Shown: positions 1 through 7,241 of the stretch, piece by piece
How the letters are laid out: each line of letters starts with the position of its first letter
How positions within the stretch are numbered: position 1 is the stretch's first letter
Notes under the pieces: generated by a model
What the model was told of the DNA's origin: nothing
Database searches by the model: none
Seen by the model: only the letters and a program-made list of their open reading frames with translations
Program-made: the position numbers and the translations under genes
Assembly: GCA_946186215.1 (NCBI GenBank)
Contig: CAMHMM010000078.1
Location: 1 to 8,279 of the forward strand
Origin: an uncultured Ruminococcus sp.
Lineage (GTDB): Bacteria; Bacillota; Clostridia; Oscillospirales; Ruminococcaceae
DNA: 8,279 nt
Direction of reading: 5' to 3'

Positions 1-816
1 TACAACGACACAGCCCAGACCTTTGAGATAAATTTCGGCTACAAATACCCGATAAAAGAGATCAATACCATGCTGCTTGAAACAAAGCTTGCCGCAGAAG
101 AGATACTTGCACTCACAGACGACAGCATGAGCGATTACGAAAAGGTAAAGATCTTTCATGATTATCTGGTAATGAATGTGGAAAGCTCTGTTGATACTGA
201 GTATGCCGATTCCATCTACGGCGCTCTCGTAAAAAAACGCGCATTGTGTGAGGGCTATGCAAAGGCATTTTCGTACCTCTGCAATCTCGCAGGCATAGAA
301 AACATGATCGTCACGGGATTTACCACCATTGACCATATGTGGAACATGGTAAAGATAAACGACAGCTGGTATCATGTGGATGTGGGCTGGGATCAGCCTG
401 CAGCGGTGATGCGGAAAAGCTGCCCGACAATGATACTTTATCAGTATTTTCTTGCTGACGACGATGTGATAAAAAATCACTGCACCATAAGCAATTCTAT
501 GGGAGAACCGCCCCACGCTGTAAATGACGATCTGAATTATTACAAAAAAACCGGTCTTTATGCCGCAAATTATGAGCAGGCACTTGAAATTATCGAACGA
601 TGCTGCAGAAAATGCGTAGACACAGGGGATAAATTCTTCGTTCTGAAAATGGATTCCTCCAACCTCTACACTGAAACGATAACCGAGCTTGCACACCGCA
701 CAGACGACGATATCTCCGACATTGACAGAATCGTTGACCGGTCCGGATATACTGGGATGATAAGCCTGAGCGACTATTACAGAGATTACCGCATAATACT
801 GTTCTTGCTTGAATGA
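1..816 (+). CDS. Transglutaminase-like domain protein, 5'-truncated by the window edge
   Basis: The frame is open from base 1 to the TGA at 814-816 (271 residues visible), and the residues before the ATG at 70 read smoothly, so the true start lies outside the window. The core matches the transglutaminase/protease-like fold: a Cys in ALCEGYAKAF (codon 247-249), a His in DHMWNMV (334-336) and an Asp in WYHVDVGWDQP (379-381) form the expected Cys-His-Asp triad in the usual order and spacing. About 130 C-terminal residues after the triad match no domain I can name. Family members hydrolyse or cross-link amide bonds in proteins or peptides; the substrate here cannot be told. Any signal peptide or anchor would be in the missing N-terminus, so the location is unknown. 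It is followed after 21 bases by the thioredoxin-like gene, which suggests one operon. The domain call is firm, the biological role is not. Confidence 0.85.
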   Translation, partial: YNDTAQTFEINFGYKYPIKEINTMLLETKLAAEEILALTDDSMSDYEKVKIFHDYLVMNVESSVDTEYADSIYGALVKKRALCEGYAKAFSYLCNLAGIENMIVTGFTTIDHMWNMVKINDSWYHVDVGWDQPAAVMRKSCPTMILYQYFLADDDVIKNHCTISNSMGEPPHAVNDDLNYYKKTGLYAANYEQALEIIERCCRKCVDTGDKFFVLKMDSSNLYTETITELAHRTDDDISDIDRIVDRSGYTGMISLSDYYRDYRIILFLLE

Positions 817-837
817 CCGCTTCTGAAAGGAGAACTT

Positions 838-1155
838 ATGGCACCCGTTTACATCAGGACAGAAAAGGAATTTGACGAATCAGTTCCGGATTCAAAGCTG
901 CCTGCGATAGTTGTTTTTTCCGTTGGGTGGTGTTCCCCTTGCAAGGATATGGAAAATACCGTCACTTTACTTTCCGAGGAAGAGGAATATCTGAGTGTAT
1001 TTATAGTTGATTCAGATGCACTTCCGCAGCTTGCAGAAAAACACGAAATAAAAGGCTTTCCCACCACAGTCTTATTCGTAAACGGTGAGGAAAAATGCCG
1101 CAGGCTCGGAATGCTCAGCCGACGCACACTAAAAGAGATGCTGTCCGCAGAATAA
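838..1155 (+). CDS. Thioredoxin-like thiol-disulfide oxidoreductase (WCSPC)
   Basis: This 105-residue protein has the length and order of a classical thioredoxin. It has a beta strand leading into the redox motif WCSPC (residues 31-35, Cys32 and Cys35), a central segment ending in FIVDSD, and the cis-proline loop GFPTT (Pro75) followed by a strand and a final helix. There is no signal peptide, so it should act in the cytoplasm, reducing protein disulfides with electrons from thioredoxin reductase. The active site has Ser where housekeeping thioredoxins have Gly (WCGPC), which may alter redox potential or partner choice, so this may be an accessory thioredoxin rather than TrxA. The start is fixed by AAAGGAG about 6 bases upstream of the ATG. 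It lies directly before queF, an enzyme with redox-sensitive cysteines and a plausible client (inference). Confidence 0.9.
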   Translation: MAPVYIRTEKEFDESVPDSKLPAIVVFSVGWCSPCKDMENTVTLLSEEEEYLSVFIVDSDALPQLAEKHEIKGFPTTVLFVNGEEKCRRLGMLSRRTLKEMLSAE

Positions 1156-1188
1156 GCTTGTAATTTTACCTTCAGGAAGGAATAAAAA

Positions 1189-1668
1189 ATGAGAGAAAAT
1201 GAAGATCTGTCTCTACTTGGCAGAAAAACGGAATATAAGAACGATTATTGTCCCGAAGTACTTGAAACCTTTGAAAACAAGCATCAGGAAAATGATTATT
1301 TTGTAAAATTCAACTGTCCCGAATTCACAAGCCTCTGCCCCATCACAGGACAGCCGGATTTTGCCACTATATATATTTCATATGTGCCTGATGTCCGCAT
1401 GGTTGAATCAAAATCACTTAAACTTTACCTTTTCAGCTACCGCAACCACGGTGATTTCCATGAGGACTGCGTAAACAAGATCATGAAGGATCTTATAAAG
1501 CTTATGGATCCCAAATATATTGAAGTATGGGGCAAATTCATGCCCAGAGGCGGCATATCCATAGATCCCTATGCAAACTACGGAAGAAAGGGCACCCGTT
1601 GGGAAGAGGTAGCCCGCCACAGGCTTGAAAATCATGATCTGTATCCCGAAAAGGTGGACAACCGCTGA
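1189..1668 (+). CDS. queF: NADPH-dependent 7-cyano-7-deazaguanine reductase (preQ0 nitrile reductase)
   Basis: QueF reduces the nitrile of preQ0 to the aminomethyl group of preQ1, using two NADPH, in queuosine tRNA modification. The 159-residue length fits the short unimodal (Bacillus-type) family. Visible signatures are the N-terminal LLGRKTEY, the catalytic segment FTSLCPITGQPDFA with nucleophile Cys50 and acid Asp57, the QueF motif ESKSLK (73-78) for NADPH binding, and FHEDC (90-94) with the substrate-binding Glu. Cys94 lies 44 residues after Cys50, the same spacing as the Cys55/Cys99 protective disulfide described for the Bacillus subtilis enzyme. The start follows AGGAAGG at 1174-1180. 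Its stop shares one base with the dnaE start (TGATG), implying translational coupling. No queC, queD or queE is in the window, and the 33-base gap upstream is too small for a preQ1 riboswitch in addition to the ribosome site. Confidence 0.96.
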   Translation: MRENEDLSLLGRKTEYKNDYCPEVLETFENKHQENDYFVKFNCPEFTSLCPITGQPDFATIYISYVPDVRMVESKSLKLYLFSYRNHGDFHEDCVNKIMKDLIKLMDPKYIEVWGKFMPRGGISIDPYANYGRKGTRWEEVARHRLENHDLYPEKVDNR

Positions 1669-2267
1669 TGTATATCAATCTTCACAACCATACGGAGTAC
1701 AGCCTGCTTGACGGTGCCTGTCGACTGCCGGATATGGTCTCATATACGAAGGAACAAGGCCAGACAGCCCTTGCAGTGACAGATCACGGAAATATGTTTG
1801 CGGCTGTCCAGTTCACAAAGGAGTGCCTTTCGCAGGGAATAAAGCCGATCATCGGTTCTGAAATGTATGTCGCTCCGTATGATGCAAGAGATCGGCGGCC
1901 GGGAACAGTGAAAAACTATCATCTCACGCTCCTGTGCAAAAACGAACAGGGGTATCACAATCTCTGCAAGCTGTCATCCCTTTCCTATACGGAAGGATTT
2001 TACTCCCATCCCAGAACAGACCGCAGCCGCCTCACGGAATACCATGAGGGGCTTATTTGTATGTCGGGCTGTCTTGCAGGAGAGGTCGCACAGAAACTTC
2101 TTTCGGGAGATCATGAAGGTGCCCGCAGTACAGCACTGTTTTACAAGTTGCTTTTCGGCGAGGACTATTATATAGAAGTACAAAATCATTACCTCGATGA
2201 GGATGCTATTCTGCTGCCGCAGCTTTTTGACCTTGCAAATGAGCTTGAGATACGCACAGTCGCTTAA
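1668..2267 (+). CDS. dnaE: DNA polymerase III subunit alpha, N-terminal PHP-domain fragment (premature stop)
   Basis: This is the first 199 residues of a DnaE-type replicative polymerase, covering most of the PHP domain. Clear family segments are LHNHTEYSLLDG (residues 5-16, with the HxH metal-ligand motif), AVTDHGN (36-42), IIGSEMYVA, LLCKNEQGYHNL, SGCLAGEV and YYIEVQNH. It starts with an ATG sharing one base with the queF stop; AAGGTGG at 1651-1657 gives a suitable ribosome site. The frame closes at TAA 2265-2267 just after LEIRTVA, where DnaE proteins normally continue with a TNDxHY segment. The next conserved DnaE residues resume in the same frame directly after the stop, so this is the front part of a broken or mis-assembled gene, not a free-standing PHP phosphoesterase. 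If translated as is, the product would lack the polymerase and the last PHP motif. Confidence 0.9.
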   Translation: MYINLHNHTEYSLLDGACRLPDMVSYTKEQGQTALAVTDHGNMFAAVQFTKECLSQGIKPIIGSEMYVAPYDARDRRPGTVKNYHLTLLCKNEQGYHNLCKLSSLSYTEGFYSHPRTDRSRLTEYHEGLICMSGCLAGEVAQKLLSGDHEGARSTALFYKLLFGEDYYIEVQNHYLDEDAILLPQLFDLANELEIRTVA

Positions 2268-2276
2268 AGTGATGCT
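2256..2276 (+). other. dnaE: Deletion junction with in-frame stop inside dnaE
   Basis: The reading TVA, TAA (2265-2267), SDAQIQRILLAIQT stays in one frame across the stop. In DnaE homologues the order is roughly VATNDxHYL, several residues, then DAxxxxxLLxIQT. So the TNDxHY block and a few neighbours, about 8-10 codons, are absent, while the flanks are contiguous. No other frame nearby encodes the missing motif, so this is not a simple frameshift. A multiple-of-three deletion that fuses a T from one side to AA from the other would create the TAA. Whether it is real or an assembly error cannot be decided from the sequence. Confidence 0.75.
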
Positions 2277-2378
2277 CAGATACAGAGGATACTCCTTGCA
2301 ATCCAGACTAATACGAAAATAGGCGAATCCTATATCGGTTTTAAAAATGATGAGTTTTACCTGAAAAACGAAGCAGAG

Positions 2379-5051
2379 ATGCTAAAGTTGTTCCCCGATC
2401 ATCCCGAGGCGGTCCATGAATCGGGCAGGATAGCTGAAAAATGCATATTTGAAATGGAATTCGGCGCAACAAAGCTTCCAAGATTCGTACTTACCGAAAG
2501 ACAGTCTGAGCTATGCGGGAGAGACAATATCAGATTTTTCCGCCGGCTTTGTGCATCAGGGCTTAAAAAGCGCTATCCCGTTGTCACGCAGATGCTGAAA
2601 GAGCGCCTTGAATATGAGCTTGACACCGTAATAAAAATGGGATATACGGATTATTACCTTATCGTGTGGGATTTTATCCGCTTTGCAAGGTCAAAGGATA
2701 TTCCCGTAGGCCCCGGCAGAGGCTCCGGAGCAGGTTCTCTTGCAGCATACTGCATAGGCATCACTGATATCGATCCTATCAAATACAATCTCATCTTTGA
2801 AAGATTTCTCAATCCCGAAAGAGTATCTATGCCCGATTTTGACATAGATTTCTGCTATGAAAGGCGACAGGAAGTCATTGATTATGTCATAGGCAAATAC
2901 GGCGAAGACCATGTTTCCATGATAGTGACATTTGGCACTATGGCCGCTAAAATGGCAGTAAGGGATATAACAAGAGTAACAGGACTCCCCTATTCTCTTG
3001 GCGAACAGATCTCGCGGCTGATCCCTCAGGCACCTCATATATCACTGCGCGAGGCGATAGAAAGCTCAAAGGAGCTCAAAGAGCTTTATAATAATAACGC
3101 CGATGCAAGAACAGTCCTCGACTATTCCATGATGGTCGAGGGAATGCCGCGCAACACATCGACTCATGCCGCAGGCGTGGTGATCTGTGATGCGCCTGTG
3201 AGCGACTATGTCCCTGTGATACAGCGAAACGGCGTTATCGCCGCCCAGTACACGATGACAGAGCTCGAACAGTTAGGACTTCTGAAAATGGATTTTCTCG
3301 GTCTGAGAAATCTCACCGTTATCCATTACTGCGAAAGAGATATCAGAAAACATGAGCCTGATTTTTCATCAAAGAATATCCCGGAGGATGACCGTGAAAC
3401 CTTTGAAATGCTCTCAGCGGGCGACTCTTTCGGTGTGTTCCAGTTTGAAAGTGACGGAATGAGAGACCTGCTGACCAGACTGCGTCCCGAGAGTATAGAG
3501 GATCTTACAGCGGCGCTGTCGCTTTACCGCCCCGGCCCTATGGAAAGCATACCAAGATACATCCAGAACAGAAAAAATCCCGAAGCGATCAGCTACAAGG
3601 TGCCCTGCCTTGAACCGATACTGTCGGTCACCTACGGATGTATAGTGTATCAGGAACAGGTAATGCAGATATGCAGGGAAATGTCGGGCTACAGCTACGG
3701 CCGCGCTGATAATGTTCGCCGCGCTATGGCAAAGAAAAAAGCGGCACAGATGGAAAAGGAGCGTCCAGAATTTATAAAGGGAGCGGCTGAAAGAGGTATC
3801 AGCGAAAAGCTCGCCGCAGAGGTGTTCGATGAGATCGCGGGCTTTGCCTCCTATGCCTTCAATAAATCCCACGCAGCGGCATATTCCGTTGTGGCTTACA
3901 CCACAGCTTATCTGAAAAGGCATTATTTCAAGGAATATGTTTCGGCAATGATGACCGTTTTCTGCGGATATCAGGCAAAGCTCAACGAATGTATATCGGA
4001 ATGCAAAAAAAGAGGGATAAAACTGCTCCTGCCAAATATAAACGAAAGCGGGACGGGCTTTACTCCCTGTGAGAACGGTATAAGGTTCTCGCTCCTTGCG
4101 GCAAAAAATCTCGGTCCTGCCGTGATCGAACGGATAATCGCAGAACGAGAGGAAAACGGAAAATACACAAACCTTTCCGACCTTATCCGCCGTGTCCCAT
4201 CCCTTACCATCAGAAACGCAGAGGCTCTGATAAAATGCGGAGCGCTTGACAGTATGCCGCACAACCGCGCAGAGTATCTGAATAATCTTGAAAAGATATT
4301 CTCATCAGTCTCACGAAATCTGTCAGGTAAGATCGACGGTCAGCTGGATTTCTTCTCCTCTTCGGGTGAACATATCCCCGATGCAGAGGAAAGCATTGCG
4401 CCGATGAATAATTATCCTGCTGAAATGCTCACAGAAATGGAGCTTGAAATACTGGGTATGTATGTTTCAGGACACCCTCTTGACCGTTTCAACATCCTTG
4501 CCTGTGCTGCAGGTGCGAAAAACACAGCACAAATACGAAAGCTCCAACCAAACGAAAAGCTGCGGCTTTTGTGTATAGTAAGCAGCATTAAGGAACACAG
4601 CACAAAAAAAGGCGACACTATGGCATTTCTGACAGTTGAGGACTCAGAGGGCTCTGTTGAGGTAATAATGTTCCACGAAGCATACAACAGATCCATGATG
4701 TACTGCCGCAAAGGTATGACGATATTTATCGACGGCCATACCTCCACAGACAGAGACGGAAATATAAATATCATCGCAGACTCTGCAGCATCCGGAGAAG
4801 AATTCATCGGAAAGTGCCAAAAAGCCGTGTTGTATATAAGAACAGATTCACGCAGGAAGGATGTCATAGAAAAATGCGCTGCCATTCTTTCTGCCTCACA
4901 CGGCACACAAAGGGTGATATTCAATTATCCTGACAGAAATATAAGTATATCAAATAAAAAATGCCCGACAACAGCCGTAACGCCTGAGCTGATATCTGAG
5001 CTTATCAATGCAGCAGGAACAGAAAATATCAGATTAAAGCTGCCGGAATAA
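2379..5051 (+). CDS. dnaE: DNA polymerase III subunit alpha, polymerase and C-terminal part (continues from 2268)
   Basis: This is the catalytic body of the bacterial replicative polymerase. DnaE homology starts right after the stop at 2265-2267 (SDAQIQRILLAIQT), but the first in-frame ATG is at 2379, with only a weak upstream purine stretch, so 890 residues are given. Numbering from that ATG, the palm has GPGRGSGAGS from residue 111, PDFDIDF at 152-158 with catalytic Asp155 and Asp157, and the third Asp305 in LKMDFLGL. FNKSHAAAYS follows at 494, a helix-hairpin-helix region near 574 (AAKNLGPA), the clamp-binding motif QLDFF at 655-659, and an OB fold from about 728 (LRLLCIVSS). Read from 1668 the catalytic residues would be 392, 394 and 542, against 401, 403 and 555 in E. 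coli. The layout (PHP, palm, C-terminal OB) is DnaE, not PolC, and no 3'-5' exonuclease domain is present. No second lesion is seen, so damage is confined to the junction. Confidence 0.93.
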   Translation: MLKLFPDHPEAVHESGRIAEKCIFEMEFGATKLPRFVLTERQSELCGRDNIRFFRRLCASGLKKRYPVVTQMLKERLEYELDTVIKMGYTDYYLIVWDFIRFARSKDIPVGPGRGSGAGSLAAYCIGITDIDPIKYNLIFERFLNPERVSMPDFDIDFCYERRQEVIDYVIGKYGEDHVSMIVTFGTMAAKMAVRDITRVTGLPYSLGEQISRLIPQAPHISLREAIESSKELKELYNNNADARTVLDYSMMVEGMPRNTSTHAAGVVICDAPVSDYVPVIQRNGVIAAQYTMTELEQLGLLKMDFLGLRNLTVIHYCERDIRKHEPDFSSKNIPEDDRETFEMLSAGDSFGVFQFESDGMRDLLTRLRPESIEDLTAALSLYRPGPMESIPRYIQNRKNPEAISYKVPCLEPILSVTYGCIVYQEQVMQICREMSGYSYGRADNVRRAMAKKKAAQMEKERPEFIKGAAERGISEKLAAEVFDEIAGFASYAFNKSHAAAYSVVAYTTAYLKRHYFKEYVSAMMTVFCGYQAKLNECISECKKRGIKLLLPNINESGTGFTPCENGIRFSLLAAKNLGPAVIERIIAEREENGKYTNLSDLIRRVPSLTIRNAEALIKCGALDSMPHNRAEYLNNLEKIFSSVSRNLSGKIDGQLDFFSSSGEHIPDAEESIAPMNNYPAEMLTEMELEILGMYVSGHPLDRFNILACAAGAKNTAQIRKLQPNEKLRLLCIVSSIKEHSTKKGDTMAFLTVEDSEGSVEVIMFHEAYNRSMMYCRKGMTIFIDGHTSTDRDGNINIIADSAASGEEFIGKCQKAVLYIRTDSRRKDVIEKCAAILSASHGTQRVIFNYPDRNISISNKKCPTTAVTPELISELINAAGTENIRLKLPE

Positions 5052-5056
5052 ATAAA

Positions 5057-5102
5057 GCCATAGTATTTCCGATCATGTCTGAAATACTATGGCATTGTTT
5101 TT
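5057..5102. terminator. Bidirectional rho-independent terminator between convergent genes
   Basis: A perfect 13-bp inverted repeat, GCCATAGTATTTC (5057-5069) and GAAATACTATGGC (5081-5093), has an 11-base loop. On the + strand it is followed by ATTGTTTTTA, ending the dnaE operon 5 bases after its stop. On the - strand it is followed by CTTTATTTATT, so it can also end the EAL gene, whose stop is at 5120. Confidence 0.92.
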
Positions 5103-5119
5103 ACACTATCGCATTGCTT

Positions 5120-7045
5120 CTATTTTTCCGAACGGGATATAAATTCCGTAAAGCTGCTTTCCGAAAGCGGCTTTGAGAAGTAATAGCCCTGCAGATAGTC
5201 AACATCGAATCCGCACAGAAGCTCAACCTGCTCATCGGTCTCTACGCCCTCTACAAGTATCTGTCTGTTCATCTGCTTGAACATCCTGATGCTGTTTTCG
5301 AGCATAATATAGCCATATTCACTGGTCTGGGCTACCCTAAGAAGGCTCTTGTCTATCTTTATCACATCAAGATTGAGTGACAAAATCGCAGCAATATTGG
5401 AATAACCCGTACCGTAGTCATCCATTGAAAAGAGAAAGCCCTCATTTTTGAGCGCGGTGACTATTTCACTCAGTACATCATAATCAGTGGCGGCAACGGA
5501 TTCGGTTATCTCAAAATTCAGAAATTTCTTATCAATACCTGCATTTTCAACTATCCTGTTTATCTTTTCAGCAAACCCGGGCTTCAGGCATTCGATAACA
5601 GAAAGATTGACATTGATACATTCCATATGGTTCTGCTGCGGTATTCCGCTTTTGATAAACCTGCATACTTCTGAAAGCACAAATCCGTCAATGCGGTCGA
5701 TCAGTCCCATCTGCTCGGCAACGGGAATGAATTCATCGGGAGATATTTGCCCAAGCTCCTTATCGTGCATTCTGATAAGCGCCTCGGCACCGTGCAGCTT
5801 TCTGTCGCTCATGCGGTATGTAGGCTGGTAATACACCTCAAAGCTATGTTCGTCAAGGCCTCTTGAAACCGCATCCTCAACCGCAGAACGCCTCAGCAGA
5901 TACTCAAGATCACTGCCCACAAGCACCTTTTTATCATTTGTCTCGGGAAGCGAGGAATCAAGCATATAAAACGCATCATTTACTGAACTAATCCTGCCCG
6001 GCACTCCTGCTGCAAGAATTACCGCAGAAAGCTTTATCTGGCTTTCTCTGAACTGCCATGTTTCATCAAAACGGCTGCTGATCTTTTCAGCAAATTCCCG
6101 TATCATATTTTCATCATCACCATACACCGTAAGAGCGTAGGTAGATTGGTTCACATAGTAAATATGATAGCGCGGAACAAGGGTTCGCAGATAATCCGAA
6201 ATAGTCTCATTCAGTATATCCGCATTTTCCGTACCAGCAGAGCGTATAAATATATCGGAATCGATAATTCTCACACCGATGAGGAAAAGCTTTCGCTTAT
6301 TGATGATAAAGCTCTTTATATCCTGCCGCAGAGCCTTTCTGTTGTAAAACCCTGTATCGATATCGATCCTGTCGTCTTCTGACTCAACACAGAGCATAAG
6401 ACCGACCATGCCCATCGCTTCGGAAAAGACCTCGACCTTAATCTCGCTGTGAGCAAGCTGTATCGTTATACCCAGTCCCACAAGGAACAGGAAATAGATA
6501 AGAGCTATCCTTTTTTTGTCGGTAAGCGCATCCCATGATCTGAACAGCTTCACCACCGACATAATGATAAAGAATGCGCCTGCGACATAGATGAGCATTT
6601 CCGCCCAATTGCGCTGAAAAGCTCCGTTTTCATCACGGTAATACACCCAATAGGTGAATGGATTTGTAAGTATCAGCATTTCGGGCAGGACAAATCCGAT
6701 CAGATACATCGCTCGTGAAAACGGATTTGAACCGAACAGCGCTCCACATACCTTTGTGACATAATTATAGAACAATGCACTGAGCGCGGAATGAAGCAGA
6801 AAATAGACATACCTTGCGACCTTATCGATCATCAATATGGTATCAGCAGACAAACCTGCAAGCTTGGCAAAGCAAAGTGACAATTCACAGAGCGAGCTAA
6901 TCAGGAGTATCGCCACCATTGCAATATATATCCTGTTGTGCTTTTTGTCCGTTCGTTTCTGTATAAATGTGAAAAGCAGGCAGGTGATACAGAGCAGAAA
7001 GGATGAGGAAAGAAACGCTATATGAAAAAGATTATACATTTCCAT
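5120..7045 (-). CDS. Membrane-bound degenerate GGDEF / intact EAL protein, probable c-di-GMP phosphodiesterase
   Basis: The 641-residue protein begins with about seven hydrophobic helices (roughly residues 6-28, 38-60, 76-97, 111-130, 149-167, 179-197 and 204-220), likely a membrane sensor. A GGDEF-type domain starts at DTGFYNRKAL (230-239), but where GGDEF should stand the sequence is VNQST (298-302), so it cannot be a normal diguanylate cyclase and may only bind GTP or regulate. The EAL domain (about 385-637) keeps the expected metal and catalytic residues: Glu421 in AEALIR, Asn480 in NVNLS, Glu512 in FEITES, Asp542-Asp543 in DDYGTGYS, Lys563 in IKIDKS, Glu599 and Glu602 in VEGVET, and Gln619 in QGYYFSKP. 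It should hydrolyse c-di-GMP to pGpG on the cytoplasmic side. The start is supported by AAAGGGGG about 8 bases upstream; the ATG two codons later is less well placed. It is transcribed alone from its own promoter. The input signal is unknown. Confidence 0.92.
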   Translation of the reverse strand: MEMYNLFHIAFLSSSFLLCITCLLFTFIQKRTDKKHNRIYIAMVAILLISSLCELSLCFAKLAGLSADTILMIDKVARYVYFLLHSALSALFYNYVTKVCGALFGSNPFSRAMYLIGFVLPEMLILTNPFTYWVYYRDENGAFQRNWAEMLIYVAGAFFIIMSVVKLFRSWDALTDKKRIALIYFLFLVGLGITIQLAHSEIKVEVFSEAMGMVGLMLCVESEDDRIDIDTGFYNRKALRQDIKSFIINKRKLFLIGVRIIDSDIFIRSAGTENADILNETISDYLRTLVPRYHIYYVNQSTYALTVYGDDENMIREFAEKISSRFDETWQFRESQIKLSAVILAAGVPGRISSVNDAFYMLDSSLPETNDKKVLVGSDLEYLLRRSAVEDAVSRGLDEHSFEVYYQPTYRMSDRKLHGAEALIRMHDKELGQISPDEFIPVAEQMGLIDRIDGFVLSEVCRFIKSGIPQQNHMECINVNLSVIECLKPGFAEKINRIVENAGIDKKFLNFEITESVAATDYDVLSEIVTALKNEGFLFSMDDYGTGYSNIAAILSLNLDVIKIDKSLLRVAQTSEYGYIMLENSIRMFKQMNRQILVEGVETDEQVELLCGFDVDYLQGYYFSKPLSESSFTEFISRSEK

Positions 7046-7087
7046 AGTGATCCGCCCCCTTTCACCGTTCTGTACAAATATTACTAT

Positions 7088-7116
7088 ATTATAACATATT
7101 CTGCAGTATTTATCAA
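7088..7116 (-). promoter_or_regulatory. Sigma-A promoter of the EAL gene (TTGATA, 17 bp, TGTTATAAT)
   Basis: On the - strand, TTGATA (7111-7116) is separated by 17 bases from TATAAT (7088-7093), preceded by TG one base upstream, giving an extended -10. This is one mismatch from consensus. Transcription should start near 7081, leaving a short leader of about 36 bases before the ATG at 7045. It lies downstream of the surface-protein terminator, so the EAL gene is independently transcribed. Confidence 0.85.
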
Positions 7117-7154
7117 CCCGTTTTTAAAATTCTGTCAGTAATTTTTGTTTAGAA

Positions 7155-7191
7155 TTAAAAATCAAAGCATCTGCACGAGGCAGATGCTTTG
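7155..7191 (-). terminator. Rho-independent terminator of the surface-protein gene
   Basis: A perfect 12-bp stem, CAAAGCATCTGC (7163-7174) and GCAGATGCTTTG (7180-7191), closes a 5-base loop. On the - strand the stem is followed by ATTTTTAATT (T-rich). It lies 50 bases after the stop of the gene at 7242 and before the next promoter. Confidence 0.9.
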
Positions 7192-7241
7192 AGATGTACC
7201 TTGATTACCTTGAAGATGTGCTAAGTACCTTCTGCCGATAC

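Noticed and set aside
1156..1188. preQ1 riboswitch before queF
   Set aside because: Only 33 bases separate the genes, most taken by the ribosome site, and no preQ1 pseudoknot pattern is visible.
2256..2280. Programmed frameshift or intein/intron explaining the dnaE stop
   Set aside because: The frame is the same on both sides, so a frameshift would not help, and sequence is missing rather than inserted. An intein or intron would add bases.
3414..4924. Long antisense open frames inside dnaE
   Set aside because: They are shadows of the conserved polymerase frame, and their translations show no domain or ribosome site.
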